Below the pieces are notes generated by a model. It had not been told where the DNA came from. It saw nothing but the letters and a program-made list of their open reading frames with translations, and ran no database searches. Of a stretch of DNA of 40,769 nt, positions 17,626 to 26,279 are shown in pieces. A program made the position numbers and the translations under genes. The first letter of the stretch is position 1; each line of letters begins with the position of its first letter. Origin of the DNA: Aureococcus anophagefferens (lineage: Eukaryota; Sar; Pelagophyceae; Pelagomonadales; Pelagomonadaceae); the NCBI RefSeq assembly GCF_000186865.1, contig NW_008705592.1, forward strand, positions 241,506 to 282,274. The letters are read 5' to 3'.

Positions 17626-18906
17626 TCAGAAAGATGGCTTGGGCATGGGCATGAGCTTCTTGATCTGGAGGAAGGCGATCGCGTTGCCGACGCCGCAGCG
17701 CACGGTGAACTCGTCGGCGTCCTCGTCGCAGAGCGCCCAGACGAGCTCCGCCACGAGGCGCTTCGTCACGGGCTCGAGGTCGCACATGAGCTTGAGCAGC
17801 AGGCTCCGCGTCGCGTAGCGCGGCGCGTCGACAGGGTGGATCCGCGCGGCGTCGAACTCCTTCTGGAGCGCCTCGTCGCCCTTGGCCCTGGCCTTGGCCT
17901 CGGCGAGCTTGGGCATCCAGACGGCGTCGGCCTCGGGCGGGAAGATCCACTCCTTGAGCTGCCGCTTCCCCTTGGACGACGCGGCGCAGAGCTTCAAAAA
18001 GGCGTCGAGCAGGGGCGGCAGCGTCGTCTCCGGGCTCTCGTACTTGTTCTCCACGACGTAGTCGTTGAGGATGCCCTCGAGCAAATTACAAAGCCGCGGC
18101 ACGGCGCCGTTCTCCACGAGCCAGCAGTAGTACGTCTTCGGCGCGCACGTCAGCAGGTTGACCGCGTCGAGGCACGCCGGCGGCACGTCGTAGGGCGCGC
18201 GCGCGCCGCAGAGGACGGCGCGCAGGCAGACGCCGATGAGCGTGACGGCCGGGTCGTCGGGCGCCTCGCCGGGCGACAACAGGTAGCCCGCGCCCGCGTC
18301 CTTCAAGTCGTGGCGCCGGCCCGCGGCGACCGCGTAGCAGACCTTGAGCACCTCGCCGGCGAGGACGCGGTCCCGGTACTTGAGCGTCCCGTCGGGCTTG
18401 CCCGCCGCGTCCGACGCGAGCACGCACCAGCCCAACGTCGTCGCGAGCGTTTGTTTCGCGACGTCGCCGACGGCGTCGAGCCGCGCTTTCGGCGACGACG
18501 CGCAGAGCACGTGGAGGCACTTGGCGCAGCCGAGGTAGCAGCGCTGCGGCAGGGCGAGGCCCATGACCGCGAGGAGCCCCGGCGCCGCGCCGGCGTCCGC
18601 GAGCGCGTCGACGAACGCGGTGTTCTTTGACCGCGCCGCGAGCACGCACGCGTTCGCGAGGGCCGCCGCGAGCTGCTCGGCGAAGGCGGCCAGGTGCGCG
18701 GGCGGCGGGGCCGCGCCGCCGGCGGCCGCGAGGCCCGCGAGCGCGCCGACGTAGACGCGCGGGGCGTCGTCGGCCGTCGCCGACGCCTGGGCGTCGGCGT
18801 CGCCGGAGGCGATGGCCGCGCGCAGGCCGTCCCAGGCCGCCGCCGCGGCCTCGAGGTCGTCGAAGGGCGCCGCGACGGCGAGCGTCGCGACCGCGGCGAA
18901 CGCCAT
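17626..18906 (-). CDS. RIC8/synembryn-like G-alpha chaperone and exchange factor
   Basis: Intronless, 426 residues from MAFAAVATLAV (a Met eight codons upstream lies inside the tandem repeat and is less likely). The body is all-helical and armadillo-like. The C-terminal block LLLKLMCDLEPVTKRLVAELVWALCDEDADEF...GNAIAFL matches the RIC8 signature (LM-S-xxVKRLVADFLFxLC...GYGNAAGLL). The middle carries NGAVPRLCNLLEGILNDYV and PPLLDAFLKLCAAS, as in ARM-repeat chaperones. Known role: folding and nucleotide exchange of heterotrimeric G-alpha subunits in the cytosol. It is slightly shorter than animal RIC8. It shares a 177-bp divergent promoter containing 82-bp repeats with the LRR gene. Confidence 0.72.
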   Translation of the reverse strand: MAFAAVATLAVAAPFDDLEAAAAAWDGLRAAIASGDADAQASATADDAPRVYVGALAGLAAAGGAAPPPAHLAAFAEQLAAALANACVLAARSKNTAFVDALADAGAAPGLLAVMGLALPQRCYLGCAKCLHVLCASSPKARLDAVGDVAKQTLATTLGWCVLASDAAGKPDGTLKYRDRVLAGEVLKVCYAVAAGRRHDLKDAGAGYLLSPGEAPDDPAVTLIGVCLRAVLCGARAPYDVPPACLDAVNLLTCAPKTYYCWLVENGAVPRLCNLLEGILNDYVVENKYESPETTLPPLLDAFLKLCAASSKGKRQLKEWIFPPEADAVWMPKLAEAKARAKGDEALQKEFDAARIHPVDAPRYATRSLLLKLMCDLEPVTKRLVAELVWALCDEDADEFTVRCGVGNAIAFLQIKKLMPMPKPSF

Positions 18907-18909
18907 CTT

Positions 18910-19076
18910 GGGCGCTGCGCGCAGCGGCAAAGCGGCTCTCGGGCGCTGCGCGTAGCGGCAAAGCGACTCTCACCCTTTGGCTTTGCCACAGAGGGGGCGC
19001 TGCGCGCAGCGGCAAAGCGGAACTCGGGCGCCGCGCGTAGCGGCAAAGCGACCCTCACCCTTTGGCTTTGCCACAG
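18910..19076. repeat. Two 82-bp tandem repeats in a divergent promoter
   Basis: Units 18910-18991 and 18995-19076 are near identical. Each contains two GCTGCGCG(C/T)AGCGGCAAAGCG sub-repeats, the first with a perfect palindrome GCTGCGCGCAGC, followed by CACCCTTTGGCTTTGCCACAG. GGCAAAGC and GCTTTGCC within one unit are inverted and could pair. The cluster fills almost the entire gap between the RIC8 (18906) and LRR (19084) start codons. Confidence 0.88.
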
Positions 19077-19083
19077 CTCGCCA

Positions 19084-21304
19084 ATGTTTTACATCGTCAA
19101 GCTGTCGACGTTTCCCCTGGGCAGCGCCGCCCCGACGATGGCGTCCTCGGGAGGCAGCCCGCTGAACGCGCTGCTGATGCACCTGCTGGAGCTGGGCCCG
19201 GCGCCGCCCGGCGGCGGGTCGCCGACGCCGCAGCCCATCCTCGACGACATCGCCGCCGCCGTGGCGGCCCACGTGAACAGCGCGCGCAAGCAGCGGCGCA
19301 AGCAGCGCGACTCGCGGCGGCCCGTGCCCCTGGCCGTGGCGCTCCAGGCGGCGCAGATGCTGCTGGAGCACCACAAGTACTTTGCGTTCCTGCCGGCGCG
19401 CGTCGCGTGCTCGACGATCGGCCTGGAGGCGCCGTGGCCCGCGGGGCGCCGGAGCGACCTCGCGCGGCGCCTGGGCAAGCTCACGTACCAGGAGCGGTCG
19501 AAGACGGCGCCGAAGCCCGGCGAGAGCCTGACCCGGGACCTGAGCCTGAGCGCGAACCTGAAGAAGCCCCGGGAAAAAGCGACGACGGACGACGCGCCGC
19601 CCGCGACGCCGGGCGCCGGGAGCCGCGACAAGGGCGACCTCGGCGGGTACCTCGTGTCGCTCGAGGACCTCGTCTCGGCGCTCCAGGCGGAGTGGGCCGG
19701 TGAGCTCGAGCGGCTGCGGGCGTGCGTGGTGGCCATCCGGGACGCCTACGACGCCGAGGTCGCGCGGAGCAGCGAGGCCGTCGAGCCCGAGCCCGAGCCC
19801 GCGCCCGACGAGGAGGATTTGGAGGTCATGAAGCGGCCGGGCATCCACGGGCTGCTCGAGGCCTGGGCCGTCGCCGGCTGGCCCGACCCCTTCGCCCCCC
19901 AAAATGACGGCGCGGCGTTGCGGGAAGCGCTCGAGTCGCTCGGAGAACATGCCCACCCCGCGATGCTCGGGGAAAAACCGGAGACGCTCGTCCGCTACGT
20001 CGGCGAGGCGCTCGCGTCCGGCGGCGGCCGCTTCGACCTCGAGGCCGACGACGAGTGGTCGCCGGACTGGGAGTGGGAGGCCTGGCCCGCGCCGTCCGAG
20101 CGGCGGCCACCGCCGCCGCTCGAGTCGCGGCACCTCGGGTCGCGGGTCGTCGACGCCGCGGTTCCAGCCGAGGAGGAGGACAGCGTCGCGACGGAGTCGA
20201 CGGCGCCGGGGCCCGCGGACGAGATCAACTTCGCGCACTACTGCCTGTCGAGCAGCGGGTCCGCGCGGCTCCCCGCGGTCATCGGTTCCGCGGCGGCGGG
20301 CAAGGCCCTCCGGCGCATTTCCGTAAGGTCCTGCGGCCTCGGCGACGACGCGCTGGCGTCCGTCGTCGTCGCGCTGGGACACGTGGACCGGTCGCGGCTC
20401 GAGGCGCTGGACTTTCGGAACAACGCGGGCGGCGCGAAATTGGTGGGGGCGCTCGTCGCGGCGTTCTCGGGCGCCGTCGTGCCGGCCATGTTCCCAGCGC
20501 TGGCGGCGCTCGACCTGGCGTCGCTGCGCCTGCGGACGGCGGCGAAGCCGCTGTTGGAGCTCTTCGAGGACGGCGCGCCGCCGCCGCCGCCGGCGAGGAG
20601 CGCCTCGCCCGTCGAGGGCGCGGAGCCGCGGCGGCCGCCGGCGCCGCGGCCCAAAGACGACTGCCGCGCGCTCCGGCGGCTCGTGCTCCGGGACAACGGC
20701 CTGCGCGACGACGCGGGCGCGGCCCTCGCGCGCGTCGTCGAGCACAACGGCCACCTCCAGCACGTCGACGTCGCGTGGAACGCGCGAACCAGGGCAAGAA
20801 AAAAGAGAGCGAAATTCCCAACTTCAAAGGCTCCTCTCTCGGCCGTTTTCCACTCGTTTCGGCTGATTCTTGGACGAGCGATCATCTCTCGGAACGGTCT
20901 CGAAGCGTGGATGCTTTTCCCGGAACGCGCGCGCGCGGAAGACTCACGTTGAAGCGACGTTGAATCTCTCTTTTCCTATACAGGAGCTCACGGCCGCGTC
21001 CGGCGCGCCGCTCATGAACGCGCTCCACGCGTCGAGCGTGCTCGAGACGCTCGACATGGACGAGCACGCGGTCCCGAAGCGGCCGAAGAAGGCCAAGTCG
21101 CAGAGCGCGTCCGCCGCCGTGCGCATGGTCCAGAGGCGCCGCGCGACCCAGGGCGTCCCGGAGAAGGTCAGCGACCTCCTCGTGCCCACGAACCTCTTCC
21201 ACTACCACGTCAAGCTCGGCATATGCACGCTCATCCGCCGCCAGGTGCCCCTCAAGCCCAACGTCCCCGACCCGTCCCGCCCGCCGCCGCCCTTCCACGT
21301 CTAA
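19084..21304 (+). CDS. Leucine-rich-repeat protein (two exons)
   Basis: Exons are 19084-20781 and 20984-21304, 672 residues; a second Met at 19138 is an alternative start. Residues 1-240 are helical and basic/acidic with no named domain. Residues about 400-600 hold ribonuclease-inhibitor-type LRRs: ALRRISVRSCGLGDDALASV, LEALDFRNNAGGAKLVGAL, LRRLVLRDNGLRDDAGAAL and LQHVDVAWNELTAASGAPL, the last completed only by splicing. The C-terminus is basic and Pro-rich. Such LRRs mediate protein binding; the partner is unknown. The intron is an older family A introner. Confidence 0.78.
20790..20983 (-). mobile_element. Introner element, family A copy 3 (194 bp, reversed, degenerate duplication)
   Basis: It begins CAGGGCAAGAAAAAAGAGAG and ends CTCTCTTTTCCTATACAG. 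The interior is the reverse complement of copies 1, 2 and 4. The flanks GCGCGAAC (20782-20789) and GAGCTCAC (20984-20991) match at only 5 of 8 positions, suggesting an older insertion. The GC-AG intron 20782-20983 joins VAWN to ELTAASG and completes an LRR. Confidence 0.88.
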
Positions 21305-21417
21305 CGTCCGACATGCGACGTTGAATTGACCTTGAACTGCATGTTCATGATGTCATCTGCCTGTTTCCATTCCCTTGTAGCCTATTTTCGATAGCCGCCT
21401 CCCGTCGGCGCAGGACG

Positions 21418-22731
21418 ATGATGATGGACGCCATGAAGGCGCACAAAGCCCTCCACAACACGGAGAAGACGCTGCTCCTGCCCGCGAAGACGAGCGCGAC
21501 GTCCTGGGGCCGCGTCGCCGCCGCCGCCGTGGCCCTCGCCTGCGTGTCGGGCCTCGGCGTCGCCGCGCGCGTGGCGCGCTCCCAGGAGTCCCTCGCCGTG
21601 TCGACGGAGGCGGCGGCGACGACGGGCGCCTCGAGCGGCGTCGACGGCCGCGACGCGGTCTGGGCCAAGTTCAAGGACGACTTCGCCAAGGACTACGAGA
21701 CGGAGGTCCACGAGGCGCGCGCGCGGAACAATTTCGAGGCGCGCGTCGAGCGGCTCGCGGCGGCGAACGCGGCCAACGGCGGCGTGGCGGTCTTCGGCGT
21801 CACGGAGCACGCGGACCGAGAGCCGGGCGCCCGGGCCTACGCGCGGGGCCGCCGCGCGCGCGTCCCCGCGAGCGAGCGGCCCCCGTCGCCGAGCCGCGTG
21901 GACCTCGAGCCCGTCGAGGGCGCGTCGCACGCGTTCGTGGACTGGCGCGCCGATTCTCGCGGCGTCGTGTCCGCCGTGAAGAACCAGGGCCAGTGCGGGA
22001 GCTGCTGGGCGTTCTCCGCGACGGAGCAGGTCGAGAGTCAGCTCGTTTTGGCGGGCGCGCCCCAGGTCGAGCTCTCCACGCAGCAGGTCGCGTCCTGCAC
22101 GGCGGACCCGCAACTCATGTGCTGCGACGGCTGCGCCGGCGGCGACCCGACGGCCGCCTACGAGTACCTCGCCTGGGCCTCGCGGAAGGGCGGTTTAGCT
22201 CCCGACGCGTGGTGGCCCTACGAGCAGGGCCTGACGCCCGACGAGGTCTGCGAGGCCCCGGCCTGCACGAAGACCTGCGACAAGGACGTGTCCCAGCTCC
22301 CCGCGGACTTTGGCTACGTCGGCCCCTACGCCAAGGTCTCCGGCTACGCCTACGCGATCCCCGAGTGCGACGTCGGCGCCTGCGACGACCAGGACACGGA
22401 CCAGCTCGCCGCGCGCCTCGAGGCGTCGCCGCTGAGCGTGTGCCTCAACGCGGGCGCCTGGGACGACTACACGGGCGGCGTCCTCTCGGAGGCCGCGTGC
22501 GGCGGCCACGGCGCGGACGACGTCGACCACTGCGTCCAGCTCGTCGGCTACAACAAAACGGAGCCGGAGAACAGCTACTGGATCGTGCGCAACTCCTGGT
22601 CCACGAGCTGGGGCGAGGACGGCTACATCTACCTGTCCATGGACGGCAACGCGTGCGGCGTCGCCAACGAGGCGACGCTCGCCGTCGTCGCCGAGGGCGA
22701 CGGCGACTCGGGGCCCGTCAACAACTTCTAA
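21418..22731 (+). CDS. Papain-family (C1A) cysteine protease with N-terminal membrane anchor
   Basis: Intronless, 437 residues. A hydrophobic segment near 30-50 (VAAAAVALACVSGLGVAA) acts as signal anchor or signal peptide. Residues about 80-140 fit an inhibitor I29-type propeptide (WAKFKDDFAKDYETEVHEARARNNF). The mature enzyme starts near 165 (FVDWRADSRGVVSAVKNQGQ). The catalytic residues are visible: Gln190 or Gln192 in NQGQCGSCWAF as the oxyanion residue, Cys196, His371 in DDVDHCVQLVGY and Asn392 in RNSWSTSWGEDGY. It should be an active lysosomal/vacuolar endopeptidase. A Cys-rich segment (EAPACTKTCDKD) sits in the middle. It is followed in tandem by the reductase gene 140 bp downstream. 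Confidence 0.92.
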   Translation: MMMDAMKAHKALHNTEKTLLLPAKTSATSWGRVAAAAVALACVSGLGVAARVARSQESLAVSTEAAATTGASSGVDGRDAVWAKFKDDFAKDYETEVHEARARNNFEARVERLAAANAANGGVAVFGVTEHADREPGARAYARGRRARVPASERPPSPSRVDLEPVEGASHAFVDWRADSRGVVSAVKNQGQCGSCWAFSATEQVESQLVLAGAPQVELSTQQVASCTADPQLMCCDGCAGGDPTAAYEYLAWASRKGGLAPDAWWPYEQGLTPDEVCEAPACTKTCDKDVSQLPADFGYVGPYAKVSGYAYAIPECDVGACDDQDTDQLAARLEASPLSVCLNAGAWDDYTGGVLSEAACGGHGADDVDHCVQLVGYNKTEPENSYWIVRNSWSTSWGEDGYIYLSMDGNACGVANEATLAVVAEGDGDSGPVNNF

Positions 22732-22871
22732 GGCGGGGTCTGTGTGAGTTCTCGGGTCGTCCAGACTGCTAAGCTAGTGTTCGTTGACTGCAAGGCCTAC
22801 TGCAAGTTGAACTCATCAAAACTTGACGCGTCGCGATCTCTCCGCGCGACGTCGACGCCACCAGCACCGCC

Positions 22872-23810
22872 ATGGAGCTCGACGCGACCGCTCTGCTCGC
22901 CGCCTTTTTCGCCTACAAGGTGGTCCTGCCGCTCCTCGGCGGCTTCTACGCCCACTTCCTGCGGCCGGGCAAGGACCTGACCAAGTACGGCCAGTGGGCC
23001 GTGGTCACGGGCGCTACGGACGGCATCGGCAAGGCGCTCTGCTTCGAGTTCGCGAAGAAGGGCCTGGACGTGTTCCTCATCTCGCGGACGGAGTCGAAGC
23101 TCGCCGACGTCGAGGCGGAGCTGAAAGCGAAGCATCCGACGCGCGAGTTCCGACACCTGGCCGTCGACTACGCCGGCGGCTTCGACGCCGGCAAGCAGGC
23201 CGCCGTCCGGGCGGCGCTCGCGGACCTGGACGTCGGCGTGCTCGCGAACAACGTGGGCATGTCCTACCCCTTCACCAAGTACTACCACGAGCTCACGGAC
23301 GCCGAGTGCGCGGGCCTCGTGGCGCTCAACACGGAGAGCACGCTCTTCATGACGAAGATCGCGCTCGGCGACGAGTCGGGCGGCATGATCGCGCGGAAGC
23401 GCGGCGCCATCGTCAACACGTCGTCCGCCGCCGGCACGCAGATCTCGCCGCTCCTCGCGGGCTACTCCGCGGCCAAGGGCGGCGTCGTCGCCTTCTCCAA
23501 GAGCCTGCACCACGAGCTCGCGCGCGAGGGCGTCGCCGTCCAGGTCCAGACGCCCCTCTGGGTCACGACGAAGCTCGCGAAGATCCGCAAGGCGACGCTC
23601 ACGGTGCCGTCGCCCGCGACCTACGCCAAGGCCGCCGTCGCGGCCATCGGCTACGGCGCGGAGAGCTCGCCCTTCTGGGCCCACGACCTCCAGCTCGCCG
23701 TCATGGACCTGCTCCCCACGGCCCTCGCCGTCAAGATCGCCTCCGACATGCACCACTCCATCCGCAAGCGCGGCATGAAGAAGGAGGCCGAGAAGAAGAA
23801 GTCCGGCTGA
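22872..23810 (+). CDS. Very-long-chain 3-ketoacyl-CoA reductase / 17-beta-HSD12-like SDR
   Basis: Intronless, 312 residues. An N-terminal membrane segment (about 6-28) is followed by a Rossmann fold: TGATDGIGKA from 46, ANNVG in place of NNAG, the catalytic Ser in NTSSAAG (184-185), and YSAAK with Tyr198 and Lys202. The C-terminus ends KKSG, a KKXX dilysine ER-retrieval signal. Size, topology and motifs fit the ER enzyme that reduces 3-ketoacyl-CoA during fatty acid elongation using NADPH; related family members act on steroids. Its stop is 11 bp from the convergent oxygenase gene. Confidence 0.87.
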   Translation: MELDATALLAAFFAYKVVLPLLGGFYAHFLRPGKDLTKYGQWAVVTGATDGIGKALCFEFAKKGLDVFLISRTESKLADVEAELKAKHPTREFRHLAVDYAGGFDAGKQAAVRAALADLDVGVLANNVGMSYPFTKYYHELTDAECAGLVALNTESTLFMTKIALGDESGGMIARKRGAIVNTSSAAGTQISPLLAGYSAAKGGVVAFSKSLHHELAREGVAVQVQTPLWVTTKLAKIRKATLTVPSPATYAKAAVAAIGYGAESSPFWAHDLQLAVMDLLPTALAVKIASDMHHSIRKRGMKKEAEKKKSG

Positions 23811-23821
23811 GGCGCTCGGTG

Positions 23822-25638
23822 TTAACGGGGCGCGCGGCGGAAGAAGAAGAGGATGAGGCTGTAGCGCGCGGCGCCGGGGCGCACGGCCGTGACGGCGTGG
23901 AGGAGCGTCGAGTCGTGGAGCGTCGCGTCGCCCGCGCGCCGGGGCAGCGCGGCGACGGCGCCGCCCGCGACGACCAAAAGCCGGCCGCCGCCGCCCGGGT
24001 CGTCGTCGGAGAGCGCGACGTTGCACGTCCGCGTCGCGCCGTCCGCGTGGAACCCGAGGCCCCGCCGGCCGTCGTCGCGCGCGTAGCGCCGCACGAAGAC
24101 GTCGACGGCGTCCCAACCGCCGCCGCCCGCGGCCGCCAAAAGCCGCCGCGTCGCCGCGGCGCCCGCGAGGGCCTCGAGCTCCGCGAGCGCGAGGTTCCGC
24201 TGGTTGTCGGCGCCGCCGTCGACCGTGTCGCGGCGCCGCTCGCGCCGCTCGTCGACGGCGCGCCGCAGCGCCGCGCACGCGGCGGCGCCGAGCGCGCCGC
24301 GGACCGTTTCGACGGCGCCCTTGGCGGCGGCGTGCGCGGCCGCGGCCGCGCGCGCGTCCTCGTCGAGGCGGAGCGCGCGGAGCACCCCGGCGACGGGCAG
24401 GGACGCCGGGTCCGCGCCGCCGTCGAGCACGGGCGCGAGCGCCGCGGGCGTCTCGAGCGGCGCGGCCGCGTCGACGACGACGAGCGCGCCCGCGGCCTCG
24501 GACGCGGCGACGGACGCGGCGACGGCGCGCGCGGCGCGCCGCCCGACGGCCGCGAGCGACGCCGCGGCGACGGCGCAGGGGTCCCGCTCGTCGTCCTCGA
24601 ACGAGGACGTCGACTCGGCGCCGGCCGCGCGTCCCGCGCTCTCCGCGGCGGCCTCGGCGAGCGCCGCGAGCTTCGTCCAGGCCTTCAGCTCGTCGGCGAA
24701 CGCGAGGCGCGCGCGGCCCGTCGCCGCGGCGTCGATGGCGCGCCGCGCGTTGCCGACGGCCCCGAGGTCGCAGGTCTCCGACGCCGGGTAGCCGGGCCAC
24801 GCGGGCCCGGCGGCGACGCGTGGAACGCCGCGGCCTCGCGGCAGGGCGCGCCGAGCGCGCGGGAGCAGGCCGCCGCGGGGAGCGCGAGGACGTCGCGCGG
24901 GTTGCCGGCGACGGCGACGCCGAAGGCCAGCAGCAGGTCGTCGTTGGGCGCCGCGCGGAAGACGCGGCGGAGCGTCCGCGCCGCGCGCCGCGCCGCCGCG
25001 GCCCGCGCGGACCGCGCCGTCGTCCGCGACCTCGAGGAGCCGTCGCCGCCGACCGCGGGGCCGCAGGCGCCGACGAGCGGCTCGGCCTCGAGGCCGTAAA
25101 TGCCGCCGGCGGCGACCGCGCGGCGCCGGCAGTAGGCCAGCGCCCCGAGGGCTCGCGCGTCGCCGGTGTTTTCGGCCCACGCAGCCGCCGCGGCGCGCAG
25201 CGCGGCGCCGCGCGCGGCGACGGGCGGGCACGCGGCGAAGCCGCGCAGGAGCGGGTCGTCGGACGGCGGCGGGCGCCACGCCGGCCCCTGAAACGCGAGC
25301 CACCGCTCCGCGAGCGCGAACTGCCAGCCGGCGGCGGCGTCGACGGCGACGGCGAAGCGCACGACGCCGAGCGCCGACCACGGCTCGAGGTCGCGCCGCG
25401 CGACGACGCGCGAGCCGACGACGCGCAGCGCGAGCGACAAGGCGTTTGCCGCAGCTTTGTTGCCTGGCGCTGCGAGCGACAAGGGCTGTGCCGCGGCTTT
25501 GTCGTTGACGCCTGGCGCTGCGAGCGACAAGGTGTGTGCGCGCGAGTCGTCGACGCCTGGCGCTGCGAGCGACAAGGTGTGTGCGGAGGCTTTGTCGTCG
25601 ACGCCTGGCGCTGCGAGCGTCTGCGCAAAGGTCGTCAT
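23822..25638 (-). CDS. 2OG-Fe(II) oxygenase with SET-like N-terminal half (frameshifted)
   Basis: The start at 25638 (MTTFAQT) opens into four LAAPG-type 15-16-residue repeats. The C-terminal about 150 residues form a 2-oxoglutarate/Fe(II) oxygenase of prolyl-4-hydroxylase type: GLGFHADGATRTCNVALSDD (H-x-D), GGRLLVV, GDATLHDSTLLHAVTAV (distal His) and GARYSLILFFF (Arg). Upstream, APNDDLLLAFGVAVAGNPRD resembles the end of SET domains of the Rubisco-LSMT/SETD type. The frame shifts near 24815-24822 (one base missing restores AFHAVAAGPAWPGY), and 24970-25040 reads better in another frame (LLEVADDGAVRAG). So this is either a SET-oxygenase fusion damaged by sequence errors or a decaying gene. The oxygenase end is well supported; the SET part is tentative. 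Confidence 0.68.
25432..25622. repeat. 45/48-bp coding minisatellite
   Basis: Copies of GCCTGGCGCTGCGAGCG start near 25462, 25510, 25555 and 25603, with a degenerate copy at the left edge. Spacings are 48, 45 and 48 bp. All are multiples of three, keeping the minus-strand frame open as LAAPGV(D/N)D...LS repeats. Confidence 0.85.
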
Positions 25639-25723
25639 CACTTGCAGTCTATCAGCGCTTCGTTTCCCGTGCGCTGGCCATGCTGTCACCGTGGGAGCAG
25701 AATAATCCCTCAAACATGCGGGC

Positions 25724-25741
25724 CATATATATATGCATTTT
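25724..25741. promoter_or_regulatory. TATA-like palindrome in a divergent promoter
   Basis: CATATATATATG (25724-25735) is a perfect palindrome followed by CATTTT. It is conspicuous AT-rich DNA in a GC-rich region, 86 bp from the minus-strand ATG (25638) and about 130 bp from the plus-strand ATG (25867). It could serve either gene; function is inferred from composition and place only. Confidence 0.35.
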
Positions 25742-25866
25742 GCCACTTCATCATCTCTTCATCTCCACTTCACAAATCCAATCGCCAGCGCATCGATCTC
25801 TAGCTAGCCATCTTGCTCGGCCGCAATCCTTCGCGCCTCCGCAGCCTCGACACATCCGTCGCAGCC

Positions 25867-26266
25867 ATGGCCCGCAGCCTCCTCGTACTCCTCCTCGCGG
25901 CCTGCGCGACGGCGTTCCAGGCGCCCGCGCGGTCGACGAGCCGCGCGCTGCGCGTCGACGCCGTCGGCAAGAAGGCGCCGGCGGCGCCGCCGGCCAAGGA
26001 CAAGAAGGACATGAGCGCCTGGGACGTCTACACCGAGGGCGAGTACGGCCAGGCCTTCAAGTTCCCCTGGGAGGTCGAGGCGCGACACCGGCGCCGCGCG
26101 CCGATGTCGTCCGCGCCGCCGCTCGCTTCGCGCGTGCCGCCGCGCACCGCGAGGCGTACCCGCGCGCGCCTCGCAGGCGAGCGACAAGACGGCCATCGGC
26201 CACGTGCTGCCCATCGCCATCACCGTGGGCATCCTCGGCTACGCGCGCTTCACGCAGGGCGTCTAG
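25867..26266 (+). CDS. Small plastid-targeted single-helix membrane protein
   Basis: Exons are 25867-26073 and 26177-26266, with a 103-nt GT-AG intron, giving 98 residues. The N-terminus MARSLLVLLLAACATAFQAP is a signal peptide with the plastid ASAFAP-type motif, then a basic transit region. The mature part is short: WDVYTEGEYGQAFKFPWEAS, then one hydrophobic helix (HVLPIAITVGILGYARF) and a short tail. This size and topology match nucleus-encoded small thylakoid subunits, but I cannot name which. Without splicing the frame misses this helix, so the intron is well supported. The intron ends carry a 9-bp inverted match (CGAGGCGCG) but no target duplication. Confidence 0.75.
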
Positions 26267-26279
26267 GGCCGTAAGCGTG

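Noticed and set aside
18694..19083. Upstream extension of the LRR frame through the 82-bp repeats and into the RIC8 gene
   Set aside because: It overlaps the N-terminal coding region of RIC8 on the other strand and is poly-Arg/Gly in character.
25432..25622. CRISPR-like array
   Set aside because: Units are contiguous and in-frame with no unique spacers; a coding minisatellite in a eukaryote. No CRISPR array, rRNA or tRNA gene was seen anywhere in the window.
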